Of a DNA stretch of 7,560 bases, positions 1 to 7,507 are shown piece by piece; within the stretch, counting starts at the first letter, position 1; each line of letters starts with the position of its first letter. A program made the translations under genes and the position numbers. Below the pieces are notes generated by a model. It saw only the letters and a program-made list of their open reading frames with translations. It made no database searches and was not told the DNA's origin. Source of the DNA: an uncultured Actinomycetes bacterium (GTDB taxonomy: Bacteria; Actinomycetota; Acidimicrobiia; Acidimicrobiales; Ilumatobacteraceae); contig CAIYHK010000105.1 of the NCBI GenBank assembly GCA_903925985.1, positions 1 to 7,560 on the forward strand, in the 5' to 3' direction.

Positions 1-815
1 ACCACATGCTCATGAGGCGTGCAATGGAATATGCAAAAGATCTTGGAATCGTGCTTGCGCAGCATTGTGAAATCGCCTCCATGACCGAAGGTGCGGTCAT
101 GCACGAGGGCTCGTGTTGCTCGCATCTTGGTTTGCCTGGCTGGCCGGCGTTGGCAGAGGAGTTGATGGTCTATCGCGACATTGAACTGTGTCGAATCACG
201 GGGGCCAGAGTTCACATTCTCCATCTTTCGACGGCGCGGAGTGTCGAGCTTGTTCGTGCCGCTAAAGCCGATGGGCTGCCAATTACTGCTGAAGCAACAC
301 CGCATCACATCAGTCTCACGGACGAACAACTGCGTGGCTTTGACCCACTGTTTAAGGTCAACCCTCCGCTACGCACCCGAGCCGACATCGAAGCGTTAAA
401 GCGTGGTCTAAAGGACGGGACAATTGACGCAATTGCTACGGATCATGCACCACACGCGCCGCACACGAAGGAGTTAGCTCTTGATGCCGCGCCACCAGGG
501 ATGCTTGGACTTGAAACGGCTCTCGGAGTGGTGCTGGCAGAAACCGACCTGAGCTTGGCTGAAGTAATTGATCGAATGTCCGTTGCGCCAGCACGAATCG
601 CTGGTGTCGCAGACCAACACGGATGTGAAGTCGCTGCAGGGTCGCCGGCGAACATCACGGTGTTTGATCCCGAAATCACATGGAGTGTTGTGCCCGAAGA
701 ACTCGCCAGTAAGAGCCGTAACACACCCTATGTAGGGCGCACATTGAAAGGGCGTGTACGGCACACGATTCTGCGCGGTGAAGCGGTGGTAGTAGATGGA
801 GAAGCTAAGAAATGA
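1..815 (+). CDS. pyrC: Dihydroorotase, C-terminal part (5' end outside the window)
   Basis: Zinc-dependent amidohydrolase that cyclises N-carbamoyl-L-aspartate to dihydroorotate, the third step of UMP synthesis, in the cytoplasm. The reading frame is open to the left edge (first full codon at base 3), so the ATG at 6 is an internal Met and not the start. About 270 residues are present; class I dihydroorotases are about 430, so roughly the first 160, including the HxH metal pair, lie upstream. Counting from the Met at base 6, a metal-ligand His is seen in AQHCE (H20), a second in VHILHLST (H73), the substrate-binding FKVNPPLR (N119), and the catalytic Asp in ATDHAPH (D146). The C-terminal strand-rich part (GSPANITVFDP and after) is intact. 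The stop TGA (813-815) overlaps the carA ATG by four bases (ATGA), implying coupled translation. Any operon promoter or leader is upstream and not visible. Confidence 0.97.
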   Translation, partial: HMLMRRAMEYAKDLGIVLAQHCEIASMTEGAVMHEGSCCSHLGLPGWPALAEELMVYRDIELCRITGARVHILHLSTARSVELVRAAKADGLPITAEATPHHISLTDEQLRGFDPLFKVNPPLRTRADIEALKRGLKDGTIDAIATDHAPHAPHTKELALDAAPPGMLGLETALGVVLAETDLSLAEVIDRMSVAPARIAGVADQHGCEVAAGSPANITVFDPEITWSVVPEELASKSRNTPYVGRTLKGRVRHTILRGEAVVVDGEAKK

Positions 816-1903
816 CACGAGCAAAAATCGCTGAAGGTGCATTGGTGTTGGCCAATGGCGACATATTCGAAGGCGACATCATTGGAGCAATACCAGCCGA
901 CGGTATCTCCAGCGGAGAAGTGGTGTTCAACACCGTGTTGTCCGGGTATCAGGAAGTCATCACTGATCCGTCCTATGCGGGCCAGATTCTGACCTTCACC
1001 TATCCCCATATCGGTAACTACGGCACCACGCCGCTGGATAACGAATCCACAAAGCCAGCAACGCGCGGAGTGATTATTCGCGAACTCGCACGCCGACCCA
1101 GTAACTGGCGTAGCGAAGAAGGGTTGCCTGAGATGCTTGCGCGTCTCGGCATTGCTGGAATCGCTGGAGTTGATACCCGCCGATTGACCCGAGTGTTACG
1201 TGATGTTGGCGCAATGCCAGGAGCGTTCGGCACTGCACCTGTGAGCGATCTTTTGGCTGCTGCCAAAAAGGAACCAGGCACTTCGGGATTGAATCTTGTG
1301 GAAACCGTGTCGACTCCCAAGCCCTACTCGTTCGGTACTGGCAAATTTCGTGTGGTTGCCTATGACTTTGGCATCAAGACCACGATCTTGCGTTGCCTCG
1401 GCGAGATAGCGACTGTTGAAGTAGTCCCGTGGAGTGAATCGGCAATTGATGTGCTGGGCCGTAAACCAGATGGGGTGTTTTTGTCTAATGGCCCGGGCGA
1501 CCCCGAGATGGTGGCTGGCGCTCCGAATGCAATCAGAGCACTGGTTGAATCTGGTGTTCCGGTGTTTGGGATTTGTCTTGGTCATCAGTTGCTTTCGCTG
1601 GCGATGGGCGGACACACATTTAAATTGCCATTCGGTCACCATGGGGGAAACCACCCAGTGCGCAACTTGCGCACACGTACGGTTGAGATCACGAGCCAGA
1701 ACCACAACTACTGCGTCGATGCAGATTCACTTTCCAGTGTTGCCGACATCACGCATGTGAATCTGAATGATCAAACGAACGAAGGAATGAGAGTGCGGGG
1801 GACCAGAGCATTCTCAGTTCAATATCACCCCGAGGCGGGTCCTGGTCCGCATGACAGTCGATACCTGTTTGCCGAGTTTGCAGAAATGATGAAGGGTTCC
1901 TGA
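812..1903 (+). CDS. carA: Carbamoyl-phosphate synthase small (glutaminase) subunit
   Basis: Hydrolyses glutamine and passes ammonia through a tunnel to CarB for carbamoyl phosphate synthesis, which serves both pyrimidines and arginine. The protein has 363 residues, within the usual 360-390. The N-terminal CarA-specific domain (about 1-150) contains the family wording [14 protein letters not shown] and DPSYAGQI. The class I glutamine amidotransferase domain (about 180-360) has the oxyanion region SNGPGDPE, the nucleophile Cys255 in FGICLGHQ, and His339/Glu341 in [12 protein letters not shown], completing the Cys-His-Glu triad. The segment [10 protein letters not shown] and EITSQNHN are also typical. 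The ATG at 812 is supported by GGAG at 798-801 and by the ATGA overlap with pyrC. The stop TGA shares one base with the carB start (TGATG). Unlike M. tuberculosis, no small gene separates pyrC from carA. Confidence 0.98.
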   Translation: MTRAKIAEGALVLANGDIFEGDIIGAIPADGISSGEVVFNTVLSGYQEVITDPSYAGQILTFTYPHIGNYGTTPLDNESTKPATRGVIIRELARRPSNWRSEEGLPEMLARLGIAGIAGVDTRRLTRVLRDVGAMPGAFGTAPVSDLLAAAKKEPGTSGLNLVETVSTPKPYSFGTGKFRVVAYDFGIKTTILRCLGEIATVEVVPWSESAIDVLGRKPDGVFLSNGPGDPEMVAGAPNAIRALVESGVPVFGICLGHQLLSLAMGGHTFKLPFGHHGGNHPVRNLRTRTVEITSQNHNYCVDADSLSSVADITHVNLNDQTNEGMRVRGTRAFSVQYHPEAGPGPHDSRYLFAEFAEMMKGS

Positions 1904-4900
1904 TGCCAAAGAGAACTGATCTCGAATCAATCCTGATTATTGGCTCCGGTCCAATTGTCATCGGCCAAGCGTGTGAGTTTGACTACTCGGGCACTCAGGC
2001 TTGCAGAGTGTTGCGAACCGAGGGTTACCGAGTGATCCTTGCAAACTCCAATCCTGCAACGATCATGACCGATCCCGATTTTGCGGATCGCACTTATATC
2101 GAACCACTTACGCCCGACATGCTCGCACGGATCATTGATCGCGAAAAGCCTGACGCGGTTCTGCCAACTCTGGGCGGGCAAACGGGCCTGAATCTTGCGA
2201 TGGCTCTTCACGGCAAAGGGCTTGTGGGTGTTCCTGGCACACCAGAGCTCATTGGTGCCAACGCAGAAGCAATTGCCACAGCAGAAGATCGCGAACTCTT
2301 CAAGCGGGCGATGATCGAGATCGGTCTTGATGTTCCTCTTAGCGGTACCGCGCACAACGTAGACGAGGCCATCGCAGTTGTAGAACGAATCGGTCTTCCG
2401 GTCATCATTCGCCCTGCTTACATTCTCGGTGGTCGTGGCACTGGCATTGCGTCGACGATGGATGAGTTCAAGCATCTTGCAGCGTTGGGCCTCGAGGCCA
2501 GTCCGATCCGTGAGATCCTCGTTGAGTCGTCCATTGTTGGCTGGAAAGAATACGAACTCGAGGTCATGCGTGACCGTGCGGATAATTGTGTGATCATCTG
2601 CTCGATTGAAAACGTTGACCCGATGGGTGTGCACACCGGTGACTCAATCACGGTGGCGCCAGCACAAACACTTTCCGATGTTGAATACCAAAAGATGCGC
2701 GATGCTGCGTTCGCTTGCATTCGACGTGTCGGCGTGGAGACTGGTGGATCAAACGTGCAGTTTGCTCTCAATCCAGCTAACGGTGACCAAGTTGTAATTG
2801 AGATGAACCCCCGTGTGTCGCGCTCATCGGCTCTGGCTTCAAAAGCAACAGGATTCCCAATCGCAAAGATCGCCGCCCGACTGGCGGTGGGGTACACGCT
2901 GGACGAAATACCAAACGACATCACGAAAAAGACCCCTGCCAGCTTTGAGCCGACCATTGACTACGTGGTTACGAAGATTCCTCGCTGGGCATTCGAGAAA
3001 TTGCCAGGCACCAGCGGGGTTCTGGGTACGCAAATGCAAAGTGTCGGCGAGGCGATGGCAATCGGTCGAACCTTCACTGAATCATTACAAAAGGGACTCC
3101 GGTCGCTGGAACAGGGCCGACTCGGACTCAATGCCGATCCTGGTGAGAAGAACTATGACTCGCTGTCCGATGAGGAACTCTTAAAGCAAGTTGGTATCCC
3201 TACGCCTGAACGACTCTTTCATGTCGCTGAGGCCATTCGCAGAGGCCATTCCTTAGAGATCATTCACGACATCTGCAAGATCGATCCGTGGTTCTTGGAC
3301 CAGATGTTGATGCTGGTGGAGGAGCGCAACTGGATCAGCCTAAACACTGGTGGCCTCAGTAAGCGTGATTGGAGGCGAATCAAACGACTCGGTTTTTCTG
3401 ATGCCCAAATCGCCTACCTCTGGAATGTGACCGAAGATGCGGTTCGTTCCGAACGTGAAGGCGCAGGGGTGATGCCAACCTACAAAACAGTTGATACTTG
3501 CTCAGCGGAGTTTGATGCTGAAACGCCATATCACTATTCGACCTATGAAGACACCACAGAAGTTCGTGAATCAGATCGCCAGAGAGTAATCATTCTTGGC
3601 TCAGGCCCGAATCGCATCGGTCAAGGAATTGAATTCGACTACTGCTGTGTGCATGCGAGTTTTGCGCTGCGTGACGCGGGCTTTGAAACCGTGATGGTGA
3701 ACTGCAACCCCGAAACTGTGTCCACCGACTACGACACATCCGATCGTCTGTACTTTGAACCACTCACCAAAGAAGATGTACTCAATGTGATCGCAGCTGA
3801 AACTGCAGCGGCGGGTGGCAAGAAACCCAAAGTGATCGTGTCACTCGGTGGACAGACCCCACTCAAACTTTCAGGTCAGATCCCAGCGGATTTAATTGCC
3901 GGAACTTCGCCAGCATCGATTGATCTCGCAGAAGATCGGGAGAAATGGAACTCGCTGTGCGCGTCACTCTCCATCCCACAACCCCCAGGTGGAACCGCCA
4001 CCACTTTTGAAGAAGCATTGAACATCGCCAAGACCATCGGCTATCCCGTTTTGGTGCGCCCCAGTTATGTGCTCGGTGGTCGTGCGATGCAGATCGTTCA
4101 TGACGATTCTCATCTGCAACGCGCAATGGCAGAACTCGCTTCGTTTGGCAGTCTTGGGAAAGAAGGCGGCCTTTCGGCAGAGCGCCCGGTGCTGGTTGAC
4201 CGCTTCTTAGAAGATGCAACCGAAGTTGATGTTGATGCGATCCGCGATCACACGGGCGAGGTGATGATCGGCGGCGTAATGGAGCATGTCGAAGAAGCGG
4301 GCGTACACAGTGGTGACTCGGCTTGTGCAATTCCACCTCAGACGCTTCCTTCATGGGTTGTTGAGGTGATTGAGTCGTACACACGGGCGATCGCCGAAGC
4401 TTTGGATGTGCGTGGTCTAATTAATGTTCAGTACGCAGTCGCGGGAACCACGGTTTATGTCATTGAGGCAAATCCGCGCGCCAGTCGGACGGTTCCTTTC
4501 GTGGCAAAGGCAATTGGCATTCCGCTTGCCAAGGTTGCGAGTCGAGTGATGCTTGGAGCCACACTTGCTGAACTCCGTAGCGAAGGCTTGATCCGGCCCC
4601 TAGTTGGTGCGAATCATGTGGCGGTCAAAGAAGCTGTGATGCCGTTCAACCGTTTTCCTGAAGTAGACACCGCGCTTGGGCCAGAGATGCGCTCAACCGG
4701 CGAGGTGATGGGTATTGACACCACATTTGGGCGTGCGTTTGTCAAAGCCGAGACTGCTGCTGGCACGAATTTGCCTGAATCAGGTCTGGTCTTTTTGTCC
4801 CTTGCCGATCGAGACAAACCTGCAGGCATCGTGGTGGCCAAGCGTTTGCGTGAACTCGGCCTCGGTGTGGCGGCAACCGCTGGTACCGCAAAGTACCTAG

Positions 4901-5193
4901 AGAATTTTGGTGTCAAAGTAGACACCGTGGTTGCAAAGCTCTCGGAGGTTGGTAATGGCGAGGCGCCTAACGCAATTGATCTGATCAAGAGTGGAGAAGT
5001 CAGCTTCGTAGTTAACACTCCACGGGGTGGTGGATCTCGATCTGATGGGCAGGCAATTCGAATGGCGGCAAACACTCACCGAGTGTCAAGTGTGACCACA
5101 GTGGAGGCTGCGCTTGCTGCGGTGCATGGTTTGGCAGAACAGAAGGACACGGAAGTAGTTGTTCGTTCGCTGCAGGAGTATCACGGCCGATGA
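1903..5193 (+). CDS. carB: Carbamoyl-phosphate synthase large subunit
   Basis: Uses two ATP, bicarbonate and CarA-derived ammonia to make carbamoyl phosphate. It has 1096 residues (E. coli CarB is 1073) and all expected parts in order. The first ATP-grasp half (about 1-400) starts [13 protein letters not shown], with glycine loop [12 protein letters not shown] at 170-181 and [11 protein letters not shown] from E300. The oligomerisation region spans about 405-555. The second half starts near residue 560 ([15 protein letters not shown]), with [11 protein letters not shown] from R719 and [12 protein letters not shown] from E855. The C-terminal MGS-like allosteric domain runs from about 961. Aligned by eye to E. 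coli, T992/T995, K1012 and N1038-T1039 fall on the residues that bind UMP/IMP, so feedback control by UMP is likely (inference). GAAGGG at 1891-1896 is the ribosome binding site. The stop overlaps pyrD by four bases. No frameshift or missing motif was seen. Confidence 0.98.
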   Translation: MPKRTDLESILIIGSGPIVIGQACEFDYSGTQACRVLRTEGYRVILANSNPATIMTDPDFADRTYIEPLTPDMLARIIDREKPDAVLPTLGGQTGLNLAMALHGKGLVGVPGTPELIGANAEAIATAEDRELFKRAMIEIGLDVPLSGTAHNVDEAIAVVERIGLPVIIRPAYILGGRGTGIASTMDEFKHLAALGLEASPIREILVESSIVGWKEYELEVMRDRADNCVIICSIENVDPMGVHTGDSITVAPAQTLSDVEYQKMRDAAFACIRRVGVETGGSNVQFALNPANGDQVVIEMNPRVSRSSALASKATGFPIAKIAARLAVGYTLDEIPNDITKKTPASFEPTIDYVVTKIPRWAFEKLPGTSGVLGTQMQSVGEAMAIGRTFTESLQKGLRSLEQGRLGLNADPGEKNYDSLSDEELLKQVGIPTPERLFHVAEAIRRGHSLEIIHDICKIDPWFLDQMLMLVEERNWISLNTGGLSKRDWRRIKRLGFSDAQIAYLWNVTEDAVRSEREGAGVMPTYKTVDTCSAEFDAETPYHYSTYEDTTEVRESDRQRVIILGSGPNRIGQGIEFDYCCVHASFALRDAGFETVMVNCNPETVSTDYDTSDRLYFEPLTKEDVLNVIAAETAAAGGKKPKVIVSLGGQTPLKLSGQIPADLIAGTSPASIDLAEDREKWNSLCASLSIPQPPGGTATTFEEALNIAKTIGYPVLVRPSYVLGGRAMQIVHDDSHLQRAMAELASFGSLGKEGGLSAERPVLVDRFLEDATEVDVDAIRDHTGEVMIGGVMEHVEEAGVHSGDSACAIPPQTLPSWVVEVIESYTRAIAEALDVRGLINVQYAVAGTTVYVIEANPRASRTVPFVAKAIGIPLAKVASRVMLGATLAELRSEGLIRPLVGANHVAVKEAVMPFNRFPEVDTALGPEMRSTGEVMGIDTTFGRAFVKAETAAGTNLPESGLVFLSLADRDKPAGIVVAKRLRELGLGVAATAGTAKYLENFGVKVDTVVAKLSEVGNGEAPNAIDLIKSGEVSFVVNTPRGGGSRSDGQAIRMAANTHRVSSVTTVEAALAAVHGLAEQKDTEVVVRSLQEYHGR

Positions 5194-6158
5194 GTGGACG
5201 CCGCTTCCGCTCACGCCGCTGGGTGCGCCAGCACGCATCGTCGCTGTCTTCACTTGGGGGCGTTGAAATTGGCGGAGTTCAACTCGCATCGCCTGTGATG
5301 ACCGCCTCGGGTACCGCGGGCCACGCCAATGAGCTTGGCTCATATTTCGACACATCGTTACTGGGTGCGATGGTGGTGAAGTCTCTGAGTGCACAACCGT
5401 GGGCGGGCAACGCATCACCACGAGTTCATCCCACTCCCGCTGGAATGATCAACGCAGTAGGTCTTCAAGGCCCAGGAGTGCATGCGTGGCTCAAAGATGA
5501 TCTGCCAGCACTGGTCGCGGCGGGTGTGCGTGTCGTGGTCAGTGTGTGGGGTCGCAGTGTCGATGAATACGCCGAAGCAGCGCGCATGCTCGCAGATGCG
5601 GTGCCGTCACAGGTCGTGGCGCTCGAAGTGAACCTGTCGTGTCCGAATCTTGAGGGTCGGCGGGGGATATTTGCCCATGACGCTGAGTTGTCAGCCGAAG
5701 TAGTCGCCGCGTGTTCTGTGGCGCGGCTCCCAATGTGGGCAAAACTCAGTCCTAATACCGATCGAGTGGTTGAAGTTGCTGGGGCGGTCCGCGAGGCTGG
5801 CGCAGCGGCAGTCACACTGATCAATACCGCGCTTGGCATGGTGATCGATGTGGAAACGGGTGAACCGGCTCTTGGCAACGGCGGAGGTGGGCTGTCGGGT
5901 GCGGCGATCCACCCGATTGCGGTGCGGACTGTTCACGACGTTCACCAAGCGATCCCTCAACTCGACATCATTGGAGTGGGTGGAGTGCGCAACGGTGTTG
6001 ACGCAATTGAACTCATGATGGCAGGCGCTAAGGCAGTCCAAGTTGGAACCGCCACATTTGCCGATCCATGTGCCTCGATTCGTGTGGCGGACGAGATGGT
6101 CGCGTGGATGCAATCACATGGTCACACATCATGGAGAGAACTGCGGGCCCGAGGCTAG
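5190..6158 (+). CDS. pyrD: Dihydroorotate dehydrogenase, class 1B-type catalytic subunit
   Basis: FMN enzyme oxidising dihydroorotate to orotate, the fourth step of UMP synthesis. The protein has 322 residues. After a short N-terminal extension the core begins at about residue 25 ([17 protein letters not shown]). The active-site base is Cys151 in NLSCPN, which marks class 1; class 2 quinone-linked enzymes have Ser here. The [16 protein letters not shown] segment and [11 protein letters not shown] resemble the class 1B (PyrDB) rather than the 1A form, which would imply a PyrK partner carrying FAD and an iron-sulphur cluster, with NAD as acceptor. No pyrK is in the window. N212 (INT) and the GVGG phosphate-binding loop at about 262-265 are present. 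Residues 1-24 are rich in Arg (six by residue 13). The chosen ATG has AGGAG at 5174-5178 (11-base spacing) and the ATGA overlap with carB; an in-frame GTG at 5223 is the only alternative before the core and has no ribosome site. Confidence 0.94.
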   Translation: MSGRRFRSRRWVRQHASSLSSLGGVEIGGVQLASPVMTASGTAGHANELGSYFDTSLLGAMVVKSLSAQPWAGNASPRVHPTPAGMINAVGLQGPGVHAWLKDDLPALVAAGVRVVVSVWGRSVDEYAEAARMLADAVPSQVVALEVNLSCPNLEGRRGIFAHDAELSAEVVAACSVARLPMWAKLSPNTDRVVEVAGAVREAGAAAVTLINTALGMVIDVETGEPALGNGGGGLSGAAIHPIAVRTVHDVHQAIPQLDIIGVGGVRNGVDAIELMMAGAKAVQVGTATFADPCASIRVADEMVAWMQSHGHTSWRELRARG

Positions 6159-6167
6159 GGTTTACTT

Positions 6168-6500
6168 ATGTCTGGTTCGGTTCCCGTTGATTTAAACGCG
6201 AGAGCCGGTGCGCTTGCGGAGGCAGCGGCCATTCGGGATCGGATCTCTGCATTGCGCTCAGATGTTGCCAGTGGTCGCATCACACCAGAAGAAATTCTTG
6301 CGCACCCAACAATGGCGGCGTATCGGTTTGTGAGTGTCCTAAAGGCATTCGAGTGCGCTCCTGCGTTAGGCAAGACCGGAGCGCGTGCTGTGCTGCAATC
6401 TGCGGGCGTACTTCACACAACCACGATTGATGAGCTGGAGTCTGGAGCCATCGCCAAACTAGAGCGCTTACTCAACGATCGAAAGAGTGAAGCCAAATGA
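6168..6500 (+). CDS. mihF: Actinobacterial IHF-type DNA-binding protein (mIHF/sIHF family), divergent
   Basis: Small nucleoid-associated protein of 110 residues, assigned by position (immediately before gmk-rpoZ-coaBC, as in mycobacteria and Streptomyces) and by sequence. There is a long N-terminal helix (about 12-35: AGALAEAAAIRDRISALR), a conserved VSVLKAF (55-61), then a helix-turn-helix-like part with the family LGK turn (67-69) in PALGKTGARAVL. Family members bind DNA non-specifically, compact it, and in phages support integration. The C-terminal part aligns without gaps to the remembered Streptomyces sIHF tail, ending IAKLERLL versus IASLEREF. However, the usual RRxRGLGxxQ stretch reads TTIDELESGA (85-94): the basic and Gly residues are gone and acidic ones appear. 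DNA binding may therefore differ. AGGG at 6157-6160, overlapping the pyrD stop, is a good ribosome site 7 bases from the ATG. Its stop overlaps gmk by four bases. Confidence 0.85.
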   Translation: MSGSVPVDLNARAGALAEAAAIRDRISALRSDVASGRITPEEILAHPTMAAYRFVSVLKAFECAPALGKTGARAVLQSAGVLHTTTIDELESGAIAKLERLLNDRKSEAK

Positions 6501-7060
6501 GCATCACAGCCGGACTCGTGATCGTGGTGTCTGGTCCAGGCGGTGTGGGGAAAGGCACCATCGTGCGGCATTTGGTTGAACGTGATGATGCGCTTTGGTT
6601 GAGCCGTTCTTGGACAACTCGCGAACGACGACCAGGTGAAGATGAAAATGCCTATGTGTTCACCACACGTTCTCAATTTGAATCTCGTATCAATGCGAAT
6701 GGATTTGTGGAGTGGACCGAATTTCTTGGCAACTATTACGGCACTCCCGCACCGGAGAATGTCACGGATCGCGACCTCGTTCTTGAGATTGAAGTTGATG
6801 GTGCGCGCCAAGTTAAATCACAGCACCCAGAGGCACTTTTAATTTTTGTATTGCCCCCATCCCGAGATGAGCAAGAGCGGCGACTCCGGGGCCGAGGAGA
6901 TGAAGAGCACAAGGTTGAGGCACGCCTTCGCAAAGCCGAAGAGGAAGAACCAATTGGTGCTGCGTTGGCTGACTATGTCGTTATTAATGATGATCTGGAA
7001 GCGACCGTGGATGAAATGCTTGAAATCATTAGCCGTGAGCGAGTGGCAAGGCGTCCTTGA
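6497..7060 (+). CDS. gmk: Guanylate kinase
   Basis: Phosphorylates GMP to GDP with ATP, an essential cytoplasmic step towards GTP and dGTP. The protein has 187 residues, at the short end of the family (E. coli 207). The P-loop is SGPGGVGKGT (12-21), with Gly where most homologues have Ser (GPSG). The GMP-binding region is SRSWTTRERRPGE (36-48) followed by Tyr53 in AYVF, with one residue fewer between Glu48 and Tyr53 than in the common GEVDGVDY form. NYYGTP (79-84) and LEIEVDGARQVK (96-107) follow, and the lid holds RRLRGRGDE (128-136). All catalytic elements are present. The ATG overlaps the mihF stop (ATGA), with a GAAAGAG ribosome-site candidate at 6481-6487 (9-base spacing), so the two proteins are probably made together. 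The gene ends in the first noticeable non-coding gap of the window. Confidence 0.97.
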   Translation: MSITAGLVIVVSGPGGVGKGTIVRHLVERDDALWLSRSWTTRERRPGEDENAYVFTTRSQFESRINANGFVEWTEFLGNYYGTPAPENVTDRDLVLEIEVDGARQVKSQHPEALLIFVLPPSRDEQERRLRGRGDEEHKVEARLRKAEEEEPIGAALADYVVINDDLEATVDEMLEIISRERVARRP

Positions 7061-7097
7061 GCCCTGGCGGCTATCATTTAACGGTCAGTTTGTGACC
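7047..7097 (+). promoter_or_regulatory. Cluster of three short inverted repeats at the gmk-rpoZ junction
   Basis: Three perfect short stems follow one another. CAAGG-CGT-CCTTG lies at 7047-7059, at the very end of gmk. AGCC-CTGGC-GGCT abuts it at 7060-7072. GGTCA-GTTTG-TGACC is at 7083-7097, nine bases before the rpoZ ribosome site. None is followed by a run of T, so this is not a classical intrinsic terminator. It could be a mRNA processing or pausing structure, a protein operator (the third repeat), or chance. This 54-base gap is the longest non-coding stretch in the window and the only plausible place here for separate control of rpoZ. Confidence 0.35.
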
Positions 7098-7114
7098 ACT
7101 TCTCCAGGAGCACC

Positions 7115-7480
7115 ATGATCACCTCAAGCGATTCAATGATCAGCCCACGCATCGAAGATCTTCTCGACCGTGTTGACTCTAAGTTTTCCTTGGTGACCCT
7201 TGCGGCGTACCGTGCGCGTCAAGTGAATTCGTACTTCAACCAGCTTGGTGATGGTCTTGGCACTCTGATCCCGCCGCAGGTTTCGTCGTTGGCTCGTAAG
7301 CCACTGTCGATTGCGTTCGAAGAAATTGCGGCCGACAAAATTGTGAAGGTTGAGCTTCCGGATTATGCCGAGATGGAAGCCGAAGCCGAAGAGCTATTCG
7401 GTGGTCTCGAAACCTCAGACGGCGCCTCTGTCGAAGCTGTTGCATCTGAAGAGGTTGCTGACGAAGCCGTCGCGGAGTAA
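7115..7480 (+). CDS. rpoZ: DNA-directed RNA polymerase omega subunit
   Basis: Small subunit that helps fold beta-prime and assemble RNA polymerase. The protein has 121 residues. The conserved core is at about 10-76: PRIEDLLDRVDSKFSLVTLA, then RARQVNSYFNQLG (33-45), then RKPLSIAFEEIAADKI (61-76), which matches the actinobacterial omega pattern. In the family motif A[KR]RARQ the first basic residue is Tyr32 here. After Lys78 the protein is a 43-residue tail (79-121) with 15 Asp/Glu and no Lys, Arg or His; it is probably disordered. The ATG at 7115 is preceded by AGGAG at 7106-7110 with only four bases of spacing. A second Met at residue 8 (7136) would sit at the usual homologue start but has no ribosome site of its own. 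It lies 54 bases after gmk and 27 before coaBC. Confidence 0.96.
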   Translation: MITSSDSMISPRIEDLLDRVDSKFSLVTLAAYRARQVNSYFNQLGDGLGTLIPPQVSSLARKPLSIAFEEIAADKIVKVELPDYAEMEAEAEELFGGLETSDGASVEAVASEEVADEAVAE

Positions 7481-7486
7481 CTCGCG

Positions 7487-7501
7487 TCCGATTTTCTCGG
7501 A
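7487..7501 (+). repeat. Short inverted repeat over the coaBC ribosome site
   Basis: TCCGA-TTTTC-TCGGA is a perfect 5-base stem with a 5-base loop in the 27-base rpoZ-coaBC gap. The right arm contains GGA (7499-7501), the only recognisable ribosome-binding bases for coaBC, six bases before its ATG. If the stem forms in mRNA it would partly hide that site. It is too short for confidence and may be chance. Confidence 0.25.
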
Positions 7502-7507
7502 AAAGCT

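Noticed and set aside
6..8. ATG at base 6 as the start of pyrC.
   Set aside because: The frame is open to the left edge and the essential N-terminal metal-binding part of dihydroorotase is missing, so this is an internal Met of a truncated gene.
1927..2634. A 235-codon antisense open frame within carB, and similar antisense frames at 474-842, 1196-1705, 2418-2957, 3863-4384 and 4614-5075.
   Set aside because: They lie opposite genes with fully conserved protein motifs, have no recognisable domain and no convincing ribosome site; they are shadows of the sense-strand codon pattern.
4783..5193. The C-terminal part of CarB as an unusual fusion.
   Set aside because: It is the standard MGS-like allosteric domain of bacterial CarB, with the expected UMP-site residues.
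6533..6559. Gly for Ser in the Gmk P-loop (GPGG) as a sign of lost activity.
   Set aside because: The phosphate-binding Gly-Lys is intact, all other kinase motifs are present, and GPGG is, as I recall, seen in related Actinobacteria.
7057..7077. Possible rpoZ promoter with TTGAGC (7057-7062) and TATCAT (7072-7077).
   Set aside because: The spacing is only 9 bases, and no acceptable -35 lies 16-18 bases upstream of TATCAT.
7047..7080. Rho-independent terminator after gmk.
   Set aside because: The stems are only 4-5 bases and are followed by atcattta rather than a T run.
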